DNA from: Chitinibacter sp. SCUT-21
GTDB lineage: Bacteria > Pseudomonadota > Gammaproteobacteria > Burkholderiales > Chitinibacteraceae
Assembly: GCA_041874755.1 (NCBI GenBank)
Contig: CP102611.1
Coordinates: 2,418,001-2,482,000, forward strand
Direction: 5' to 3'
DNA length: 64,000 nucleotides
Under the pieces are notes generated by a model. It was not told the origin of the DNA, did no database searches, and saw only the letters and a program-made list of their open reading frames with translations. Shown one piece after another: positions 1-8,804 of this stretch. Every line of letters starts with the position of its first letter. Within the stretch, counting starts at the first letter, position 1. A program made the translations under genes and the position numbers.

Positions 1-7
1 CACTAAT

Positions 8-415
8 ATGAGCCGCTATCAATCTGCACGTAGCAAATTGCGAAAACAATCCATTACTGTCGCTCTAATGGTGAAGGCGATGCGTAGTTATTTTTCAAAA
101 TTGAATGACTTCAATTCAAATAGTGCAGATTATGAAGAGCTGCTGATTGAGCTCAATCGATGGGGTATTCGTAGCTACGGCTCTTTTATTGCATTGATAC
201 AAAAGCATAAAAAGGCTTTGCTTGAAAGTGATAGTGCGAGAATGTCGGAGCGTGAAATTGCATTTCACTGCAGTGATTTATCCGTAGATGAGCAAATTCA
301 GTTTCGGCGTCACGTTAGGCAAAGAGTATATTTTGCATACCAAGGATTGATTCGCAGCGCTCTGGAGCTTGAGTTTGGTGACGAAGCCAATCCAGTCATT
401 GAGATGAATGAATAG
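8..415 (+). CDS. hypothetical protein
   Basis: A 135-residue protein that I do not recognise. The frame stays open to the left edge of the window, so the real start may lie upstream of the ATG at 8. The N-terminus is basic (RSKLRKQ) and the rest looks helical and mixed-charge. There is no signal peptide, membrane segment or cysteine motif. Base composition is visibly richer in A and T than the carboxypeptidase gene that follows 51 bases later on the same strand. No terminator is visible between them, so cotranscription is possible. No function is proposed. Confidence 0.6.
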   Translation: MSRYQSARSKLRKQSITVALMVKAMRSYFSKLNDFNSNSADYEELLIELNRWGIRSYGSFIALIQKHKKALLESDSARMSEREIAFHCSDLSVDEQIQFRRHVRQRVYFAYQGLIRSALELEFGDEANPVIEMNE

Positions 416-466
416 GCATAACTTTTTCAGGCTACTAGCGTATTAAATATTTCAAAGGTTGAATTA

Positions 467-1609
467 ATGATTCGTATTACCTCGAATTTCGATTCCGGCT
501 CAATCGACGTCGTTGACGCGACCGACGCCGCCAATATCCGTCTGAAACTGCGCCCCGATAATGCGTCCGACTTTGCGCAGTGGTTTCACTTTCGTTTGAG
601 CGGCGCACGCGATGTCGATTGCACGCTGAAGATCGAAAATGCGGGGCAGAGTGCTTATCCCGATGGCTGGCCGGATTATCAGGCGGTGGCCTCGTATGAC
701 CGCGAGAACTGGTTTCGCGTCGAGACCGAATACGATGGCCAGACGCTCACGATCAAGCACACACCGCATACCGATGTGATGTGGTTTGCCTATTTCGAGC
801 CGTATAGCTGGGAGCGCCATCAGACGCTGATCGGTAATGCGGTGACTGCTGCGCCGTGGGTGAAGCTAGAGCAATTGGGCGTGACGCCTGATGGGCATGA
901 TTTCGATTTGCTGCGAATCGGTGTCCAAAAAGGCTATTACGGCATCAATAAAAAGAAAGTGTGGATCACTGCGCGCCAGCATCCGGGCGAGAGCATGGCT
1001 GAGTGGTTTGTCGAAGGTTTGCTCGAAACCTTGCTCGACCCACAAAACCCAATCGCGCGTGCCTTGCTGGAAAAATGCGTATTTTACGTCGTGCCGAATA
1101 TGAACCCCGATGGTAGCGTACGCGGCAATTTGCGTACCAACGCCAAGGGTGCCAACCTCAATCGCGAATGGCAAACGCCAAGTCTAGAGCGCAGCCCCGA
1201 AGTGTATTGGGTGCGCGAGAAAATGAAGCAGGTTGGCGTCGATGCCTTTTTTGATATTCATGGCGATGAGAGTATTCCGCACAATTTCGTGGCCGGTTGC
1301 GAGAGCAATGAATCGTTCTCGTGCCGCCAGCACGATTTGCAGGAGGCGTTCAAAAAAGCGTGGTTGGTGGCGAGCCCCGATTTCCAAGTTGAGCACGGCT
1401 ACGAAGTCGGTAAATTTGGCCCAGAGACGTTGACTTTGGGTACCAACTGGGTCGGCAATGAATTCGATTGCTTGGCGTATACGGTGGAAATGCCGTTTAA
1501 AGACACCGCAAATCGTCCGCTGCCCGAGGTGGGCTGGAATGGTGAGCGTTCGACTCAATTGGGTAGTTCGCTGCTAACTGCGTTGTACGCCATCATTGAG
1601 CAAATCTAA
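467..1609 (+). CDS. M14 family zinc carboxypeptidase (cytosolic type)
   Basis: A 380-residue metallocarboxypeptidase of the M14 family, closest in layout to the cytosolic (Nna1/AGBL-like) branch. It has an N-terminal beta-rich domain (about 1-140) before the catalytic domain. Visible signatures are the HPGE zinc motif (H172, E175), NPDG at 213-216, the substrate-binding N-x-NR at 230-233, the third zinc ligand in DIHGDE (H265), and the likely catalytic Glu341 in YTVEMPF. There is no signal peptide, so it should act in the cytoplasm on peptide C-termini. The substrate is unknown. An AAGG ribosome site lies 8 bases before the ATG. A strong hairpin follows the stop. Confidence 0.9.
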   Translation: MIRITSNFDSGSIDVVDATDAANIRLKLRPDNASDFAQWFHFRLSGARDVDCTLKIENAGQSAYPDGWPDYQAVASYDRENWFRVETEYDGQTLTIKHTPHTDVMWFAYFEPYSWERHQTLIGNAVTAAPWVKLEQLGVTPDGHDFDLLRIGVQKGYYGINKKKVWITARQHPGESMAEWFVEGLLETLLDPQNPIARALLEKCVFYVVPNMNPDGSVRGNLRTNAKGANLNREWQTPSLERSPEVYWVREKMKQVGVDAFFDIHGDESIPHNFVAGCESNESFSCRQHDLQEAFKKAWLVASPDFQVEHGYEVGKFGPETLTLGTNWVGNEFDCLAYTVEMPFKDTANRPLPEVGWNGERSTQLGSSLLTALYAIIEQI

Positions 1610-1617
1610 ATGATCCA

Positions 1618-1648
1618 GTAAAAAAGGCGCCTGAGGCGCCTTTTTTAC
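1618..1648. terminator. bidirectional intrinsic terminator
   Basis: Perfect inverted repeat: a GGCGCC stem, a three-base TGA loop, and A and T runs on the two sides. It sits between the carboxypeptidase gene and the convergent gene to its right, so it can serve both strands. Confidence 0.9.
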
Positions 1649-1664
1649 TGCTCGGACAACGAAA

Positions 1665-2642
1665 TTAATCGTTCTTTTCGAGTTTGAAGTAGAAAAACTC
1701 GCTCGTGCCATTGTCGTTATCGCTGGCGATGGCGCCTTTGATTTCATCTTCTTCGCTGCTGATGATTGCCAATGATTCAGCTTTGGTAATGACGACACGG
1801 CCAGCTTGATCAAGCAATGGTACTGAAGTTGGAGTCAGATCCAAAACCACGCCTTCTCTGAGTTGGTCAAGTTTAATCACACCCACGAAGCTGCCCAAAA
1901 TTTGGCCGTCGTTGTATGAGTCGCCAGTGGCTTCAACTGATGCGGTGTAAACCAAGCTGTTGTTTTTCGCCCAGAAGTCGCCGCCAGACAAGCCAGCTTC
2001 AAAGTTAGCTACTACTGGCAGTTTTACTTTGAAGGTTTCAACTTTGCTAAAGCGATCCAAACGACCGAACATGTAGTCGATCATTTCTTGACGCTTCACC
2101 GCGAAAATCAAGTTGCCGCCACCGTTGCCGCGGTTCATGATGTACGCTTTGCTATGTGTCAGCGCCAAGCCTTCGATGTTCAGTTCGCTAATGCCAGCCG
2201 CTGTTTTCAATTGGCTGTACAGGCTAACCAAGCTACGCTCGTGCTTAGTGATACGATCAGCCGAGAGCAAGAAGCCCACTTCGCGAACATTGGCCTTGCT
2301 GCCTGAGCCCAGTACCATGCTCCACGTTTGCTTACCAAGACGGAATTGATCCATTGCTTCAAAGTCAGGTTTCACTGATTTTGCAATGCGGCCCGTTGCT
2401 GGATCAATTGTGTATTCTTTGATCAATTGTTTGTCAGTAATGTAGAAGTTCTGATCCAGCTCGAACAACCATTGTGCATCGTCACCCACCGCATGGAAGA
2501 AACCATTGCGGTAAGTCAGGCCAGATGCCGATGGCAGGCCGGTGTTCAAGTTAGCTTGACCCAACTCTAATGAGTAGGTTTCAGCATTGGCGTGAAGAGC
2601 GAAAGTAGCTGCGAGGGTTGCAGCGATAAGATGTTTAAGCAT
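1665..2642 (-). CDS. secreted beta-propeller-like protein (DUF6929-like)
   Basis: A 325-residue exported protein. A clear signal peptide ends near residue 20 (HANA before ETYSL). The mature part has alternating strands with recurrent GLTYRNGFF, GLALTHSKAYIMNRG and NNSLVYTASVEATG stretches. These resemble six-bladed propeller proteins of the phytase-like/SdiA-regulated type, and I tentatively link it to DUF6929. No catalytic residues can be assigned. The start is supported by TAAGGA a few bases upstream on the minus strand. It is a single gene convergent with the carboxypeptidase. A periplasmic location is inferred from the signal peptide; the role is unknown. Confidence 0.7.
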   Translation of the reverse strand: MLKHLIAATLAATFALHANAETYSLELGQANLNTGLPSASGLTYRNGFFHAVGDDAQWLFELDQNFYITDKQLIKEYTIDPATGRIAKSVKPDFEAMDQFRLGKQTWSMVLGSGSKANVREVGFLLSADRITKHERSLVSLYSQLKTAAGISELNIEGLALTHSKAYIMNRGNGGGNLIFAVKRQEMIDYMFGRLDRFSKVETFKVKLPVVANFEAGLSGGDFWAKNNSLVYTASVEATGDSYNDGQILGSFVGVIKLDQLREGVVLDLTPTSVPLLDQAGRVVITKAESLAIISSEEDEIKGAIASDNDNGTSEFFYFKLEKND

Positions 2643-2968
2643 AGTGTCCTTACTCTATGTGACGCGGAGTTGCGCGGTCTCCGATAAAAAAACAGACGTC
2701 TTTGCGTCCTTATTGTGACAAAATTATTACATTGTTTGTTGTGCAATAGTGTGTCTTTAAGCAAAAGCTGACGAAATATTTTGCTAGCTGTTAATTATGC
2801 TGACGTCATTTTGGTGCAAATGTTCCCTTACTATTGGATCTATTTGGTAATTTTTACGGTTTACTAGTAAGAAAGTCGCGGCAAATCGATTTCCGCATGG
2901 CAATAAACACCTTGGCAAATATGCAACAGCAGCGTAATTTAAGAGGCCGACCTGCATTGGAGTTGAAG
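2643..2968. other. intergenic region, divergent promoters
   Basis: About 325 bases between the divergent propeller-like and hemerythrin genes. It is A/T-rich around 2700-2800, which suits promoters for both genes, but no strong -35/-10 pair stands out. A longer hemerythrin frame reaches back to a TTG at 2834. No RNA gene or repeat was recognised. Confidence 0.4.
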
Positions 2969-3493
2969 ATGCTCAATCCTTTTGCAACAGAATCTGTCAC
3001 GTTTGATACCCCCGTTGCGATGTTAATGGCCTGCCATGAACGAGTTCGGCATTACGCGGCATTAACCGAAACCCTGGTGCAACATGTGGCGCAACATGGT
3101 GCCGATGCCGCCGCGATTGCAGGGGCACAATCAATTTTGCGTTATTTTGATGTGGCGGCACCGCTGCATCATCAAGATGAAGACGAAGATCTCTTTCCCG
3201 CTTTATTGCAAGTGGGCTCTCCCGAATTGAAACAAACGATCGCAGCCATTATGGCCGAGCACGCCGAGTTAAGCGCTCTTTGGTCACAAGTGAGAGCGGC
3301 GTTATTGTCTTTGGTGGCTGGAAACGATAATGAGCTGACGGCCGAGCTGGCCCATCAGTTTGCCGAGCGTTATCGCGCTCATGCACGGCGAGAGGATGTG
3401 GATATCTACCCATATGCCAAAGCCTTGCTTGACGTGGCACATCTACAAGCCTTGGGGCGCAAGATGGCAGCCCGACGTGGGCAGCGAGTTTAG
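2969..3493 (+). CDS. hemerythrin domain-containing protein
   Basis: A 174-residue four-helix protein with hemerythrin HHE features. There is an early HERVRHY helix, then an HHQDEDEDLFP stretch, then MAEHAELSALW and a final AHARREDVDIYPYAK helix. These histidines and acidic residues are placed to bind a di-iron centre. I chose the ATG at 2969 because GGAG lies exactly six bases upstream. The same frame extends back to ATG 2897 and TTG 2834, but neither has a comparable ribosome site. Such proteins bind oxygen, nitric oxide or iron in the cytoplasm; the ligand here cannot be told. It stands alone. Confidence 0.88.
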   Translation: MLNPFATESVTFDTPVAMLMACHERVRHYAALTETLVQHVAQHGADAAAIAGAQSILRYFDVAAPLHHQDEDEDLFPALLQVGSPELKQTIAAIMAEHAELSALWSQVRAALLSLVAGNDNELTAELAHQFAERYRAHARREDVDIYPYAKALLDVAHLQALGRKMAARRGQRV

Positions 3494-3514
3494 TCTGGTT
3501 GGATCGGCGATGCC

Positions 3515-3910
3515 TTAGCCGATCACTAAGCGATACTCGCGTACGTCTAAAGGTGGCACCTCAGTGCCTTGCCATGGTTTGCGATATACAAAGCGCAGTG
3601 TTACCTCACCGGTTTGCCGCATGCTAAAGCGCCATGTGGTATCACCTTGCCCGTGCGCATTACTATTTTTGCGTGGGGTAAAGCGCCAATCTTGCACCAT
3701 TTTGATAGCATCAGAAGAACGACTCTCCGCATCGAGAAACCACATATAGCCTGTTCTCAAATCTGTGGGTAATGTCACGATGATTTGTTCTTTGGGTTTG
3801 ACGGTAATAATTTGCTGATGCTCGAGTGGGCTAAGCTGTTTATCGGCATAACAAAATGGGCTCAATAAAGCTAAGCCGATCACGCCCAGTTTGGTGATTA
3901 ATCGCATCAT
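3515..3910 (-). CDS. chagasin-family (I42) cysteine protease inhibitor, exported
   Basis: A 131-residue protein with an N-terminal signal peptide (cleavage near FCYA, residue 22). Its mature domain carries the chagasin hallmarks: a TGYMW loop equivalent to the NPTTGYxW motif, a GDTTWRF strand, and YRKPW equivalent to the RPW loop. Family members block papain-like cysteine proteases through these three loops. A bacterial periplasmic copy would guard against own or foreign cysteine proteases. The start has GGAGG just upstream; the second Met (3907) is an alternative. It is convergent with the hemerythrin gene. No papain-like protease is in the window. Confidence 0.82.
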   Translation of the reverse strand: MMRLITKLGVIGLALLSPFCYADKQLSPLEHQQIITVKPKEQIIVTLPTDLRTGYMWFLDAESRSSDAIKMVQDWRFTPRKNSNAHGQGDTTWRFSMRQTGEVTLRFVYRKPWQGTEVPPLDVREYRLVIG

Positions 3911-4136
3911 ATGCCCTCCTCGTGATTGAGTAGGCTTTAGATTACGTTGGCATATAATTACTTGCAGTGAAAAACTGCCGCTTGCTTTGTGTAAAATTAA
4001 AACACCAAGGGTATTGGCTTGAGTATTTTATAGTTAAAGACTTTTCTGGCTATACCTGTAGCGGTATAGAGGTTGATATGGAAAATTACCTGCGCTAAAC
4101 CGCGCTACAGATGCTGTTTAGAAGCGCAAAAAATAT

Positions 4137-4164
4137 AAAAAGCCGCAGTGTCATGCGGCTTTTT
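4137..4164 (-). terminator. intrinsic terminator downstream of the dienelactone hydrolase gene
   Basis: AAAAAGCCGCA pairs perfectly with TGCGGCTTTTT around a six-base loop. It lies 16 bases past the stop codon on the minus strand. Confidence 0.85.
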
Positions 4165-4180
4165 ATAGCGATCAAGAATC

Positions 4181-4918
4181 TTACTTTAGGTTACGGCGGA
4201 ATAGGTCAAACGCCAATTGATAGCCGAGCAAGGCCAATTGCGGATCATAGCGATCGCCTTCATCGCGCATAAACGCGTGCGGGCCGTTAAATTCGTGCCA
4301 AGTGAAGGTTTTGCCTGCTGCAACCAGCTGCTGATACACCTGTGCGCGGCCTGCCGCTGGAATATGCGGGTCTTGCTTGCCCCAAATCATCAGCAATTCA
4401 CCGCTAATGTCAGCCAGGCGCTCCATGCTGTGTTGGCCGGGCTGATTTGGAATTACATTGGTGTGCAGGTCAGTCGCGTAAAAACACGCTGTAGCTTTGA
4501 TTTCTGGCTGCAGCGCGGCGCGGAATGCTAAATGCCCGCCGATGCAAAAACCCATCGCGCCAAAATCACCGTTGTGCCAGCTTTGCTGTTTCGCCCAAGC
4601 AATCATCGCCGCGTTGTCAGTGTCGTAGCCTTCAACCGATTTAGCCATTTTGTCAGCGTTGCCTTTATCGCGGCCGGCGTCGTCGTAGGCGAGCACGGTG
4701 CCGATCGGATTAAGCTCATGGAACACTTCTGGCACCAGCACGTTATAACCATGGCCGGCGATAATTTTTGCCGCGCGCTCGATCGGGCCGGTTTGCTGGA
4801 AAATCTCGGAGTAAAACAGAATCGTCGGGTATTGGCCTGCTTCAGCAGGGCGGTGCACATAAGTGCGCATTACGCCAGTGGCGGTGTTTAAATCGGTGAT
4901 TTCGCTTTTAATCATCAT
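4181..4918 (-). CDS. dienelactone hydrolase family protein
   Basis: A 245-residue alpha/beta hydrolase of the dienelactone hydrolase family. The nucleophile is the cysteine of GFCIGG (C125). The other triad members are D183 in GKQDPHIP and H214 in NGPHAFMRDEG, in normal spacing for the family. There is no signal peptide, so it is cytoplasmic. Members hydrolyse dienelactones or other small esters; the real substrate here is unknown and no aromatic degradation genes are nearby. Translation may begin at either of two adjacent ATGs (4918, 4915), with AAGGA upstream. It lies downstream of purC on the same strand but is separated from it by a terminator. Confidence 0.9.
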   Translation of the reverse strand: MMIKSEITDLNTATGVMRTYVHRPAEAGQYPTILFYSEIFQQTGPIERAAKIIAGHGYNVLVPEVFHELNPIGTVLAYDDAGRDKGNADKMAKSVEGYDTDNAAMIAWAKQQSWHNGDFGAMGFCIGGHLAFRAALQPEIKATACFYATDLHTNVIPNQPGQHSMERLADISGELLMIWGKQDPHIPAAGRAQVYQQLVAAGKTFTWHEFNGPHAFMRDEGDRYDPQLALLGYQLAFDLFRRNLK

Positions 4919-4941
4919 GATGCAGGATCCTTGATAGAAAA

Positions 4942-4961
4942 AAACGCCCCGCAGGGCGTTT
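4942..4961 (-). terminator. intrinsic terminator of purC
   Basis: AAACGCCC and GGGCGTTT pair around a four-base loop. On the minus strand the hairpin is followed by a run of seven T, directly after the purC stop. Confidence 0.85.
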
Positions 4962-4975
4962 GAAAGCAGTGCTAG

Positions 4976-5854
4976 TTACTTGGTCAGCTTTTCCAGCGCT
5001 TCGCGGTATTTCGCTGCGGTTTTTTCCGCCACTTCTGCTGGCAATGCTGGTGCTGGTGGCGTTTTGTCCCAGCCAGTGGTTTCCAGCCAGTCGCGTACGA
5101 ACTGTTTATCGTAGCTTGGTGGGTTGGTGCCCGGCTGGTATTGGTCGGCAGGCCAGAAGCGGCTTGAGTCAGGCGTCAATGCCTCGTCCATCAAGCACAG
5201 CACGCCATTTTCATCGAGGCCAAATTCAAACTTGGTGTCGCCGATGATAATGCCGCGGGTGGCCGCGTATTCGCTGGCGGTTTTGTACAAGAGGATCGCG
5301 GTATCGCGTACTTTGGCTGCGAGTTCTGCGCCCAAGATTTCTTCACATTGCGCGTAGCTGATGTTCTCGTCGTGGTCGCCCACTGCCGCTTTGGTTGATG
5401 GCGTGAAGATTGGTTCTGGCAGTTTGTCGGCTTCAACCAAACCAGCTGGCAATTGGATACCGCACACGGTACCTTGCTGCTTGTATTCTTTCCAGCCGCT
5501 TCCAGCGATATACCCACGTACAATTGCTTCAACAGGAACTGGTTTTAGGCGTTTGCACACCACAGCGCGGCCTTCCACTTGTGGCAGGTCTTCGGCAGAC
5601 ACGACGTCTTCCGGTTGATCGCCAGTGAAGTGGCTAGGCACCACATCTTTCAATTTTTCAAACCAGAAGTTTGAGATAGAAGTGAGGATTTTGCCTTTTT
5701 CTGGAATCGGTTCGGCCAGAATCACGTCAAAGGCTGACAGACGATCGGTGGCGATCATCAGCATGCGGGTTTCGTCGATTTGATACAAATCGCGCACTTT
5801 GCCTGAGTAGATTTTTTTCAGGCTGGTCAGATTAGTAGAAGTCAGGCCGCTCAT
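4976..5854 (-). CDS. purC: phosphoribosylaminoimidazole-succinocarboxamide synthase
   Basis: SAICAR synthetase, which joins CAIR and aspartate with ATP in de novo purine synthesis. The protein is about 292 residues, the longer form of the family. It has the N-terminal [11 protein letters not shown] nucleotide-binding motif, the TDRLSAFDV motif, [15 protein letters not shown] in the middle and GDTKFEFG followed by [12 protein letters not shown] near the C-terminus. I start it at the ATG at 5854 because GGAG lies five bases upstream. An adjacent ATG at 5857 is too close to that site, and a longer frame reaches 5884. It is close to, but not in one operon with, purE/purK further right. Confidence 0.95.
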   Translation of the reverse strand: MSGLTSTNLTSLKKIYSGKVRDLYQIDETRMLMIATDRLSAFDVILAEPIPEKGKILTSISNFWFEKLKDVVPSHFTGDQPEDVVSAEDLPQVEGRAVVCKRLKPVPVEAIVRGYIAGSGWKEYKQQGTVCGIQLPAGLVEADKLPEPIFTPSTKAAVGDHDENISYAQCEEILGAELAAKVRDTAILLYKTASEYAATRGIIIGDTKFEFGLDENGVLCLMDEALTPDSSRFWPADQYQPGTNPPSYDKQFVRDWLETTGWDKTPPAPALPAEVAEKTAAKYREALEKLTK

Positions 5855-5968
5855 CATTGCTCCAGAAAGGTGGGTTTTGCCCACTAGGACGATTTAATGG
5901 CGTATTTTGCCTGAATCTGGCTCAGCCTGCATGTACTTACGTCGGCCGAGCTTGTGCGAGCGGGGAAA

Positions 5969-6457
5969 TTAAATCTGTTTGGTGAGTCGAAATACTTTGA
6001 CTGCCTCGCCGCGATGATCGCTCCGCGTTTCCCAGCCCTCATTGCTAAAGCCTAGTGAGGCGTAAAAATCGTAAGCGCTTTGGTTGTTGGCAAAGCAGAT
6101 CGTCGCCATTTCGGTCGCGCGGTGGCGCTGTTGCGCAATCGTGGTCAGGGCTGTGACTAAATAACGCGCCACACCCATACGCCGTGCCCGTGGGTTGACG
6201 ATCAAATGGCCAATCCAAGCTCTACCTTGGTTTTTGGCATTGTATAGGCTGGCATAACCCAGTGTTCGATCATGGTCACACACCACAAAACCATCTTCAT
6301 GGTTGGCCAAGTGCTCGAGCAATTTAAGTGGTTCCATGGGCCATTGGGCATGTGGAAACAAGTAGCGCAATTCTGTTGGAGACTCAGGCCACGTAATGAC
6401 GGTACTGAGATCATCCAGTGTTGCGCGGCGTAGTTGGTAGCGGGTCATCACATTCAT
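5969..6457 (-). CDS. GNAT family N-acetyltransferase
   Basis: A 162-residue single-domain GNAT protein. The acetyl-CoA pyrophosphate loop is recognisable as PRARRMGVARYLV (about residues 89-101), following the IGHLIVNP strand. The C-terminal ANNQSAYDFYASLGF motif is typical of small-molecule or protein N-acetyltransferases. No substrate can be assigned from sequence. Start codons at 6457 and 6448 are both possible and neither has a convincing ribosome site. It lies alone between purC and the non-coding region downstream of purK, all on the minus strand. Confidence 0.82.
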   Translation of the reverse strand: MNVMTRYQLRRATLDDLSTVITWPESPTELRYLFPHAQWPMEPLKLLEHLANHEDGFVVCDHDRTLGYASLYNAKNQGRAWIGHLIVNPRARRMGVARYLVTALTTIAQQRHRATEMATICFANNQSAYDFYASLGFSNEGWETRSDHRGEAVKVFRLTKQI

Positions 6458-6770
6458 GTTGGCGTTGTTTTAAGCGGTAAAAACTGAACGGTAAATGGAT
6501 TACAGCGTTAGAAATATTACTCCCATGGCCTCATCCTGGCAAAAACCCTGTTTGAAGCACTGTTTTTTACAACGCTACGGAGATGAGCCGCTATAGCGCA
6601 GGGGAGCTAGCTAGGCTGGTGCATTGACTTGCGGGAAGTGTATTTGATTTAGCTGGACCCGGGGTATTTGCCCTGGGGTTAATTTAAACCTGACTCTCTT
6701 GGCTATACGTATGGAGGTATCTTGGCCGGACCTAGCCGCATAGTCGCTCGGTCCGGCGGTTCTGGCGTTA
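6458..6770. other. structured intergenic region downstream of purK
   Basis: About 310 bases without a plausible gene. It holds a strong 8-bp hairpin just after purK (6725-6757), a C/G-rich hairpin near 6650-6675, short palindromes (CGCTATAGCG near 6590 and ATACGTAT near 6710), and a long-range pairing between GGCCTCATC near 6530 and GATGAGCC near 6580. The density of pairing suggests a structured RNA or several terminators, but I could not match it with certainty to a known family. Confidence 0.5.
6725..6757 (-). terminator. hairpin downstream of purK
   Basis: GCCGGACC and GGTCCGGC pair perfectly around a 17-base loop in which AGC and GCT add three more pairs. It lies 14 bases past the purK stop. 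There is no T run, so it is a weak candidate for intrinsic termination and may instead stabilise the 3' end. Confidence 0.5.
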
Positions 6771-7916
6771 TTAGAGTGTTTCTTTAATTGCGTTGGCTTG
6801 TTCTAGCGCGTCTTGCGCGGTTTCGGCCAGCACGTTGAAGTGGCCCATCTTGCGACCCACTCGGGCCATTTTCTTGCCGTACAGGTGCAATTTGGTGTTC
6901 GGCGCCATCATCAACACATCCCAACGCGGCTCGCTGCCGTCCTCGCCCCACACGTCGCCGAGCAGGTTGACCATCACCGTTGGTTTGAGCAGATCGGGTT
7001 TGCCCGGATACAAGCCGCACATCGCGCGTACTTGCTGCTCGAATTGGCTAGTTAGCGTCGCGTCCAGCGTGTAATGGCCCGAATTGTGCGGACGTGGCGC
7101 CATTTCGTTGATGACCAACTCGTCACCTTCGAGTACAAAAAACTCGACCGCCATCACGCCGATGTAGTCGAGCTTTTCAGCCAATGTCATCGCCATGGCG
7201 CGGGCGCGCTCAGATAGGGCGGGGTCAACGCGGGCTGGCACAATCGATACATCCAAAATGCCATTAACGTGCTCATTTTCGGCCACTGGGAAGCTAACGA
7301 CTTCACCTGCGCGCGTGCGTGTCACCACCACTGATACTTCAGCCACTAGCGGCATCATTTTTTCCAGCACACAGGGCTGGTGTTTCATTTCGGCGTGGGC
7401 AAAACGCGCTTCTTCTGCGGTTTTTACGCGCACTTGGCCTTTGCCGTCGTAACCTAAACGCGCGGTTTTCAAAATGCCGGGCAGGTAGGCCGATAAATCG
7501 CCGTCCAAATCGCCTGCGGTTTTGACCGCCACAAACGGCGCAACGCTTAAACCGGCGTCGCGAATAAAGGTTTTTTCGGCGATGCGATCTTGTGCGATCG
7601 CCACACAGTCGCCGCTGGGCGACACGGTAATGCCTTGCGCGGCCAGCCAGCGCATTGAATCGGCATTCACGTTTTCAAATTCGGTGGTAATGGCGGCACA
7701 GTGCTGCGCCATATACTGCAAGGCTTCAGGGTCAGTAAATGATTTGCACAAATGCACGTCGGCAAAATCGGCCGCCGGTGCGTGATTATCGGGGTCGAGT
7801 ACGGTGACGCCATAGCCCATATTTTTGGCGGCTGCCGCAAACATACGACCGAGCTGTCCCCCACCTAAAATACCCAGCATCGCAGGTGGGAGGATAGGTT
7901 TAGTAGTGCTCATCAT
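6771..7916 (-). CDS. purK: 5-(carboxyamino)imidazole ribonucleotide synthase
   Basis: The ATP-dependent enzyme that carboxylates AIR to N5-CAIR, which PurE then rearranges. About 380 residues with an ATP-grasp fold. The N-terminal GILGGGQLGRM dinucleotide-type loop opens the protein, TEFENV follows, KTARLGYDGKGQ marks the ATP-binding lid, and INEMAPRPHNSGHYT near the C-terminal third binds metal. I start it at the ATG-ATG pair (7916 or 7913) behind AGGA. The frame also extends to 8000, but that part is taken by the upstream gene. Its start overlaps the end of the small membrane-protein gene by 14-17 bases, which indicates translational coupling with purE. Confidence 0.94.
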   Translation of the reverse strand: MMSTTKPILPPAMLGILGGGQLGRMFAAAAKNMGYGVTVLDPDNHAPAADFADVHLCKSFTDPEALQYMAQHCAAITTEFENVNADSMRWLAAQGITVSPSGDCVAIAQDRIAEKTFIRDAGLSVAPFVAVKTAGDLDGDLSAYLPGILKTARLGYDGKGQVRVKTAEEARFAHAEMKHQPCVLEKMMPLVAEVSVVVTRTRAGEVVSFPVAENEHVNGILDVSIVPARVDPALSERARAMAMTLAEKLDYIGVMAVEFFVLEGDELVINEMAPRPHNSGHYTLDATLTSQFEQQVRAMCGLYPGKPDLLKPTVMVNLLGDVWGEDGSEPRWDVLMMAPNTKLHLYGKKMARVGRKMGHFNVLAETAQDALEQANAIKETL

Positions 7917-8172
7917 TGTCTTCCTTAAATTGCAGTTGAGCTTTGTACGCTTGATGTCGCGCAAAGCCCCATTGGCCAAAGCCGTATATCCCGCCAGCAA
8001 TTATTGCCATTGGGTTGGCAGCCAATACCCCGTGTTGAAAAGGGTAAACGCCGCTGTAATGCCATAGTGCTGCGAGTAAAATCGAACAGGTCAGCCCCCA
8101 AAATAAACAGCCCTTGACCAGTATGAAATACCAGCAAGGGCGTACCGAAGGGGTGCTGTTTTTCAGTGTCAT
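7900..8172 (-). CDS. small two-helix membrane protein between purE and purK
   Basis: A 90-residue protein of unknown family. Two hydrophobic segments are visible (about 14-37 and 48-70), followed by a charged tail ending KEDNDEHY, so it is probably an inner-membrane protein. That it is a real gene is supported by its junctions. Its ATG overlaps the purE stop codon as ATGA, and its own end overlaps the purK start by 14-17 bases, so the three are translationally chained. A role in purine metabolism is not implied by sequence; it may simply ride on the operon. Confidence 0.7.
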   Translation of the reverse strand: MTLKNSTPSVRPCWYFILVKGCLFWGLTCSILLAALWHYSGVYPFQHGVLAANPMAIIAGGIYGFGQWGFARHQAYKAQLQFKEDNDEHY

Positions 8173-8657
8173 TCTACCGCAGGTAATTCCATCGCGAGCA
8201 CGGTTTGTTTTTGTGTTTCGCGGAAATCGTTGAGTTGTTGCGCTAGCGCAGGGTTGCCGCCCGCCAGCATCGCCACGGCAAACAGGCCCGCATTCGCTGC
8301 GCCAGCTTCACCAATCGCAAAAGTCGCAACAGGAATGCCTTTTGGCATTTGGACGATAGAGAGTAGAGAATCTTCACCGCGCAGGTATTTAGAAGGCACG
8401 GGTACGCCCAATACGGGCACCGTGGTTTTTGCTGCCAACATGCCTGGCAAATGTGCAGCACCGCCTGCACCAGCAATAATGCAAGTTAAGCCACGTGCTG
8501 CCGCTTCTTCGGCATATTGAAACAGTAAATCAGGCGTGCGGTGTGCTGACACCACTTTGCACTCAAACTCGACGCCAAAGGCTTTAAGCTGCTTGGCCGC
8601 GTGTTGCATCACATCCCAATCGCTGTTGCTACCCATTACTACGCCGACTTGAATCAT
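8169..8657 (-). CDS. purE: 5-(carboxyamino)imidazole ribonucleotide mutase
   Basis: Class I PurE, which moves the carboxyl group of N5-CAIR to give CAIR in purine synthesis. About 162 residues, normal for the family. Signature motifs are [10 protein letters not shown] near the start, [21 protein letters not shown] and [12 protein letters not shown] start it at the ATG at 8657, which has GGAG nine bases upstream and gives the usual [10 protein letters not shown] opening. A longer frame would begin at a TTG at 8678. It is the first gene of the purE-membrane protein-purK chain and its stop overlaps the next start codon. Confidence 0.95.
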   Translation of the reverse strand: MIQVGVVMGSNSDWDVMQHAAKQLKAFGVEFECKVVSAHRTPDLLFQYAEEAAARGLTCIIAGAGGAAHLPGMLAAKTTVPVLGVPVPSKYLRGEDSLLSIVQMPKGIPVATFAIGEAGAANAGLFAVAMLAGGNPALAQQLNDFRETQKQTVLAMELPAVE

Positions 8658-8769
8658 CGCCGTCAACTCCAAACGCAAAAGCGGTCAATTTTACCGAAAA
8701 AACAAGCAAGTCCGATAGGGTTTTGGATAAAAGGTTGATGGTTTTACGCACTAATTAAGTATATTAGAT

Positions 8770-8798
8770 TTGACTTATGGAGTGGGGTGCTGCATTAT
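8770..8798 (+). promoter_or_regulatory. putative sigma-70 promoter
   Basis: TTGACT (8770-8775), a 17-base spacer, then CATTAT (8793-8798). It would start transcription near 8805, about 100 bases before a strong terminator. Inferred from consensus only. Confidence 0.35.
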
Positions 8799-8804
8799 CA
8801 TGGC

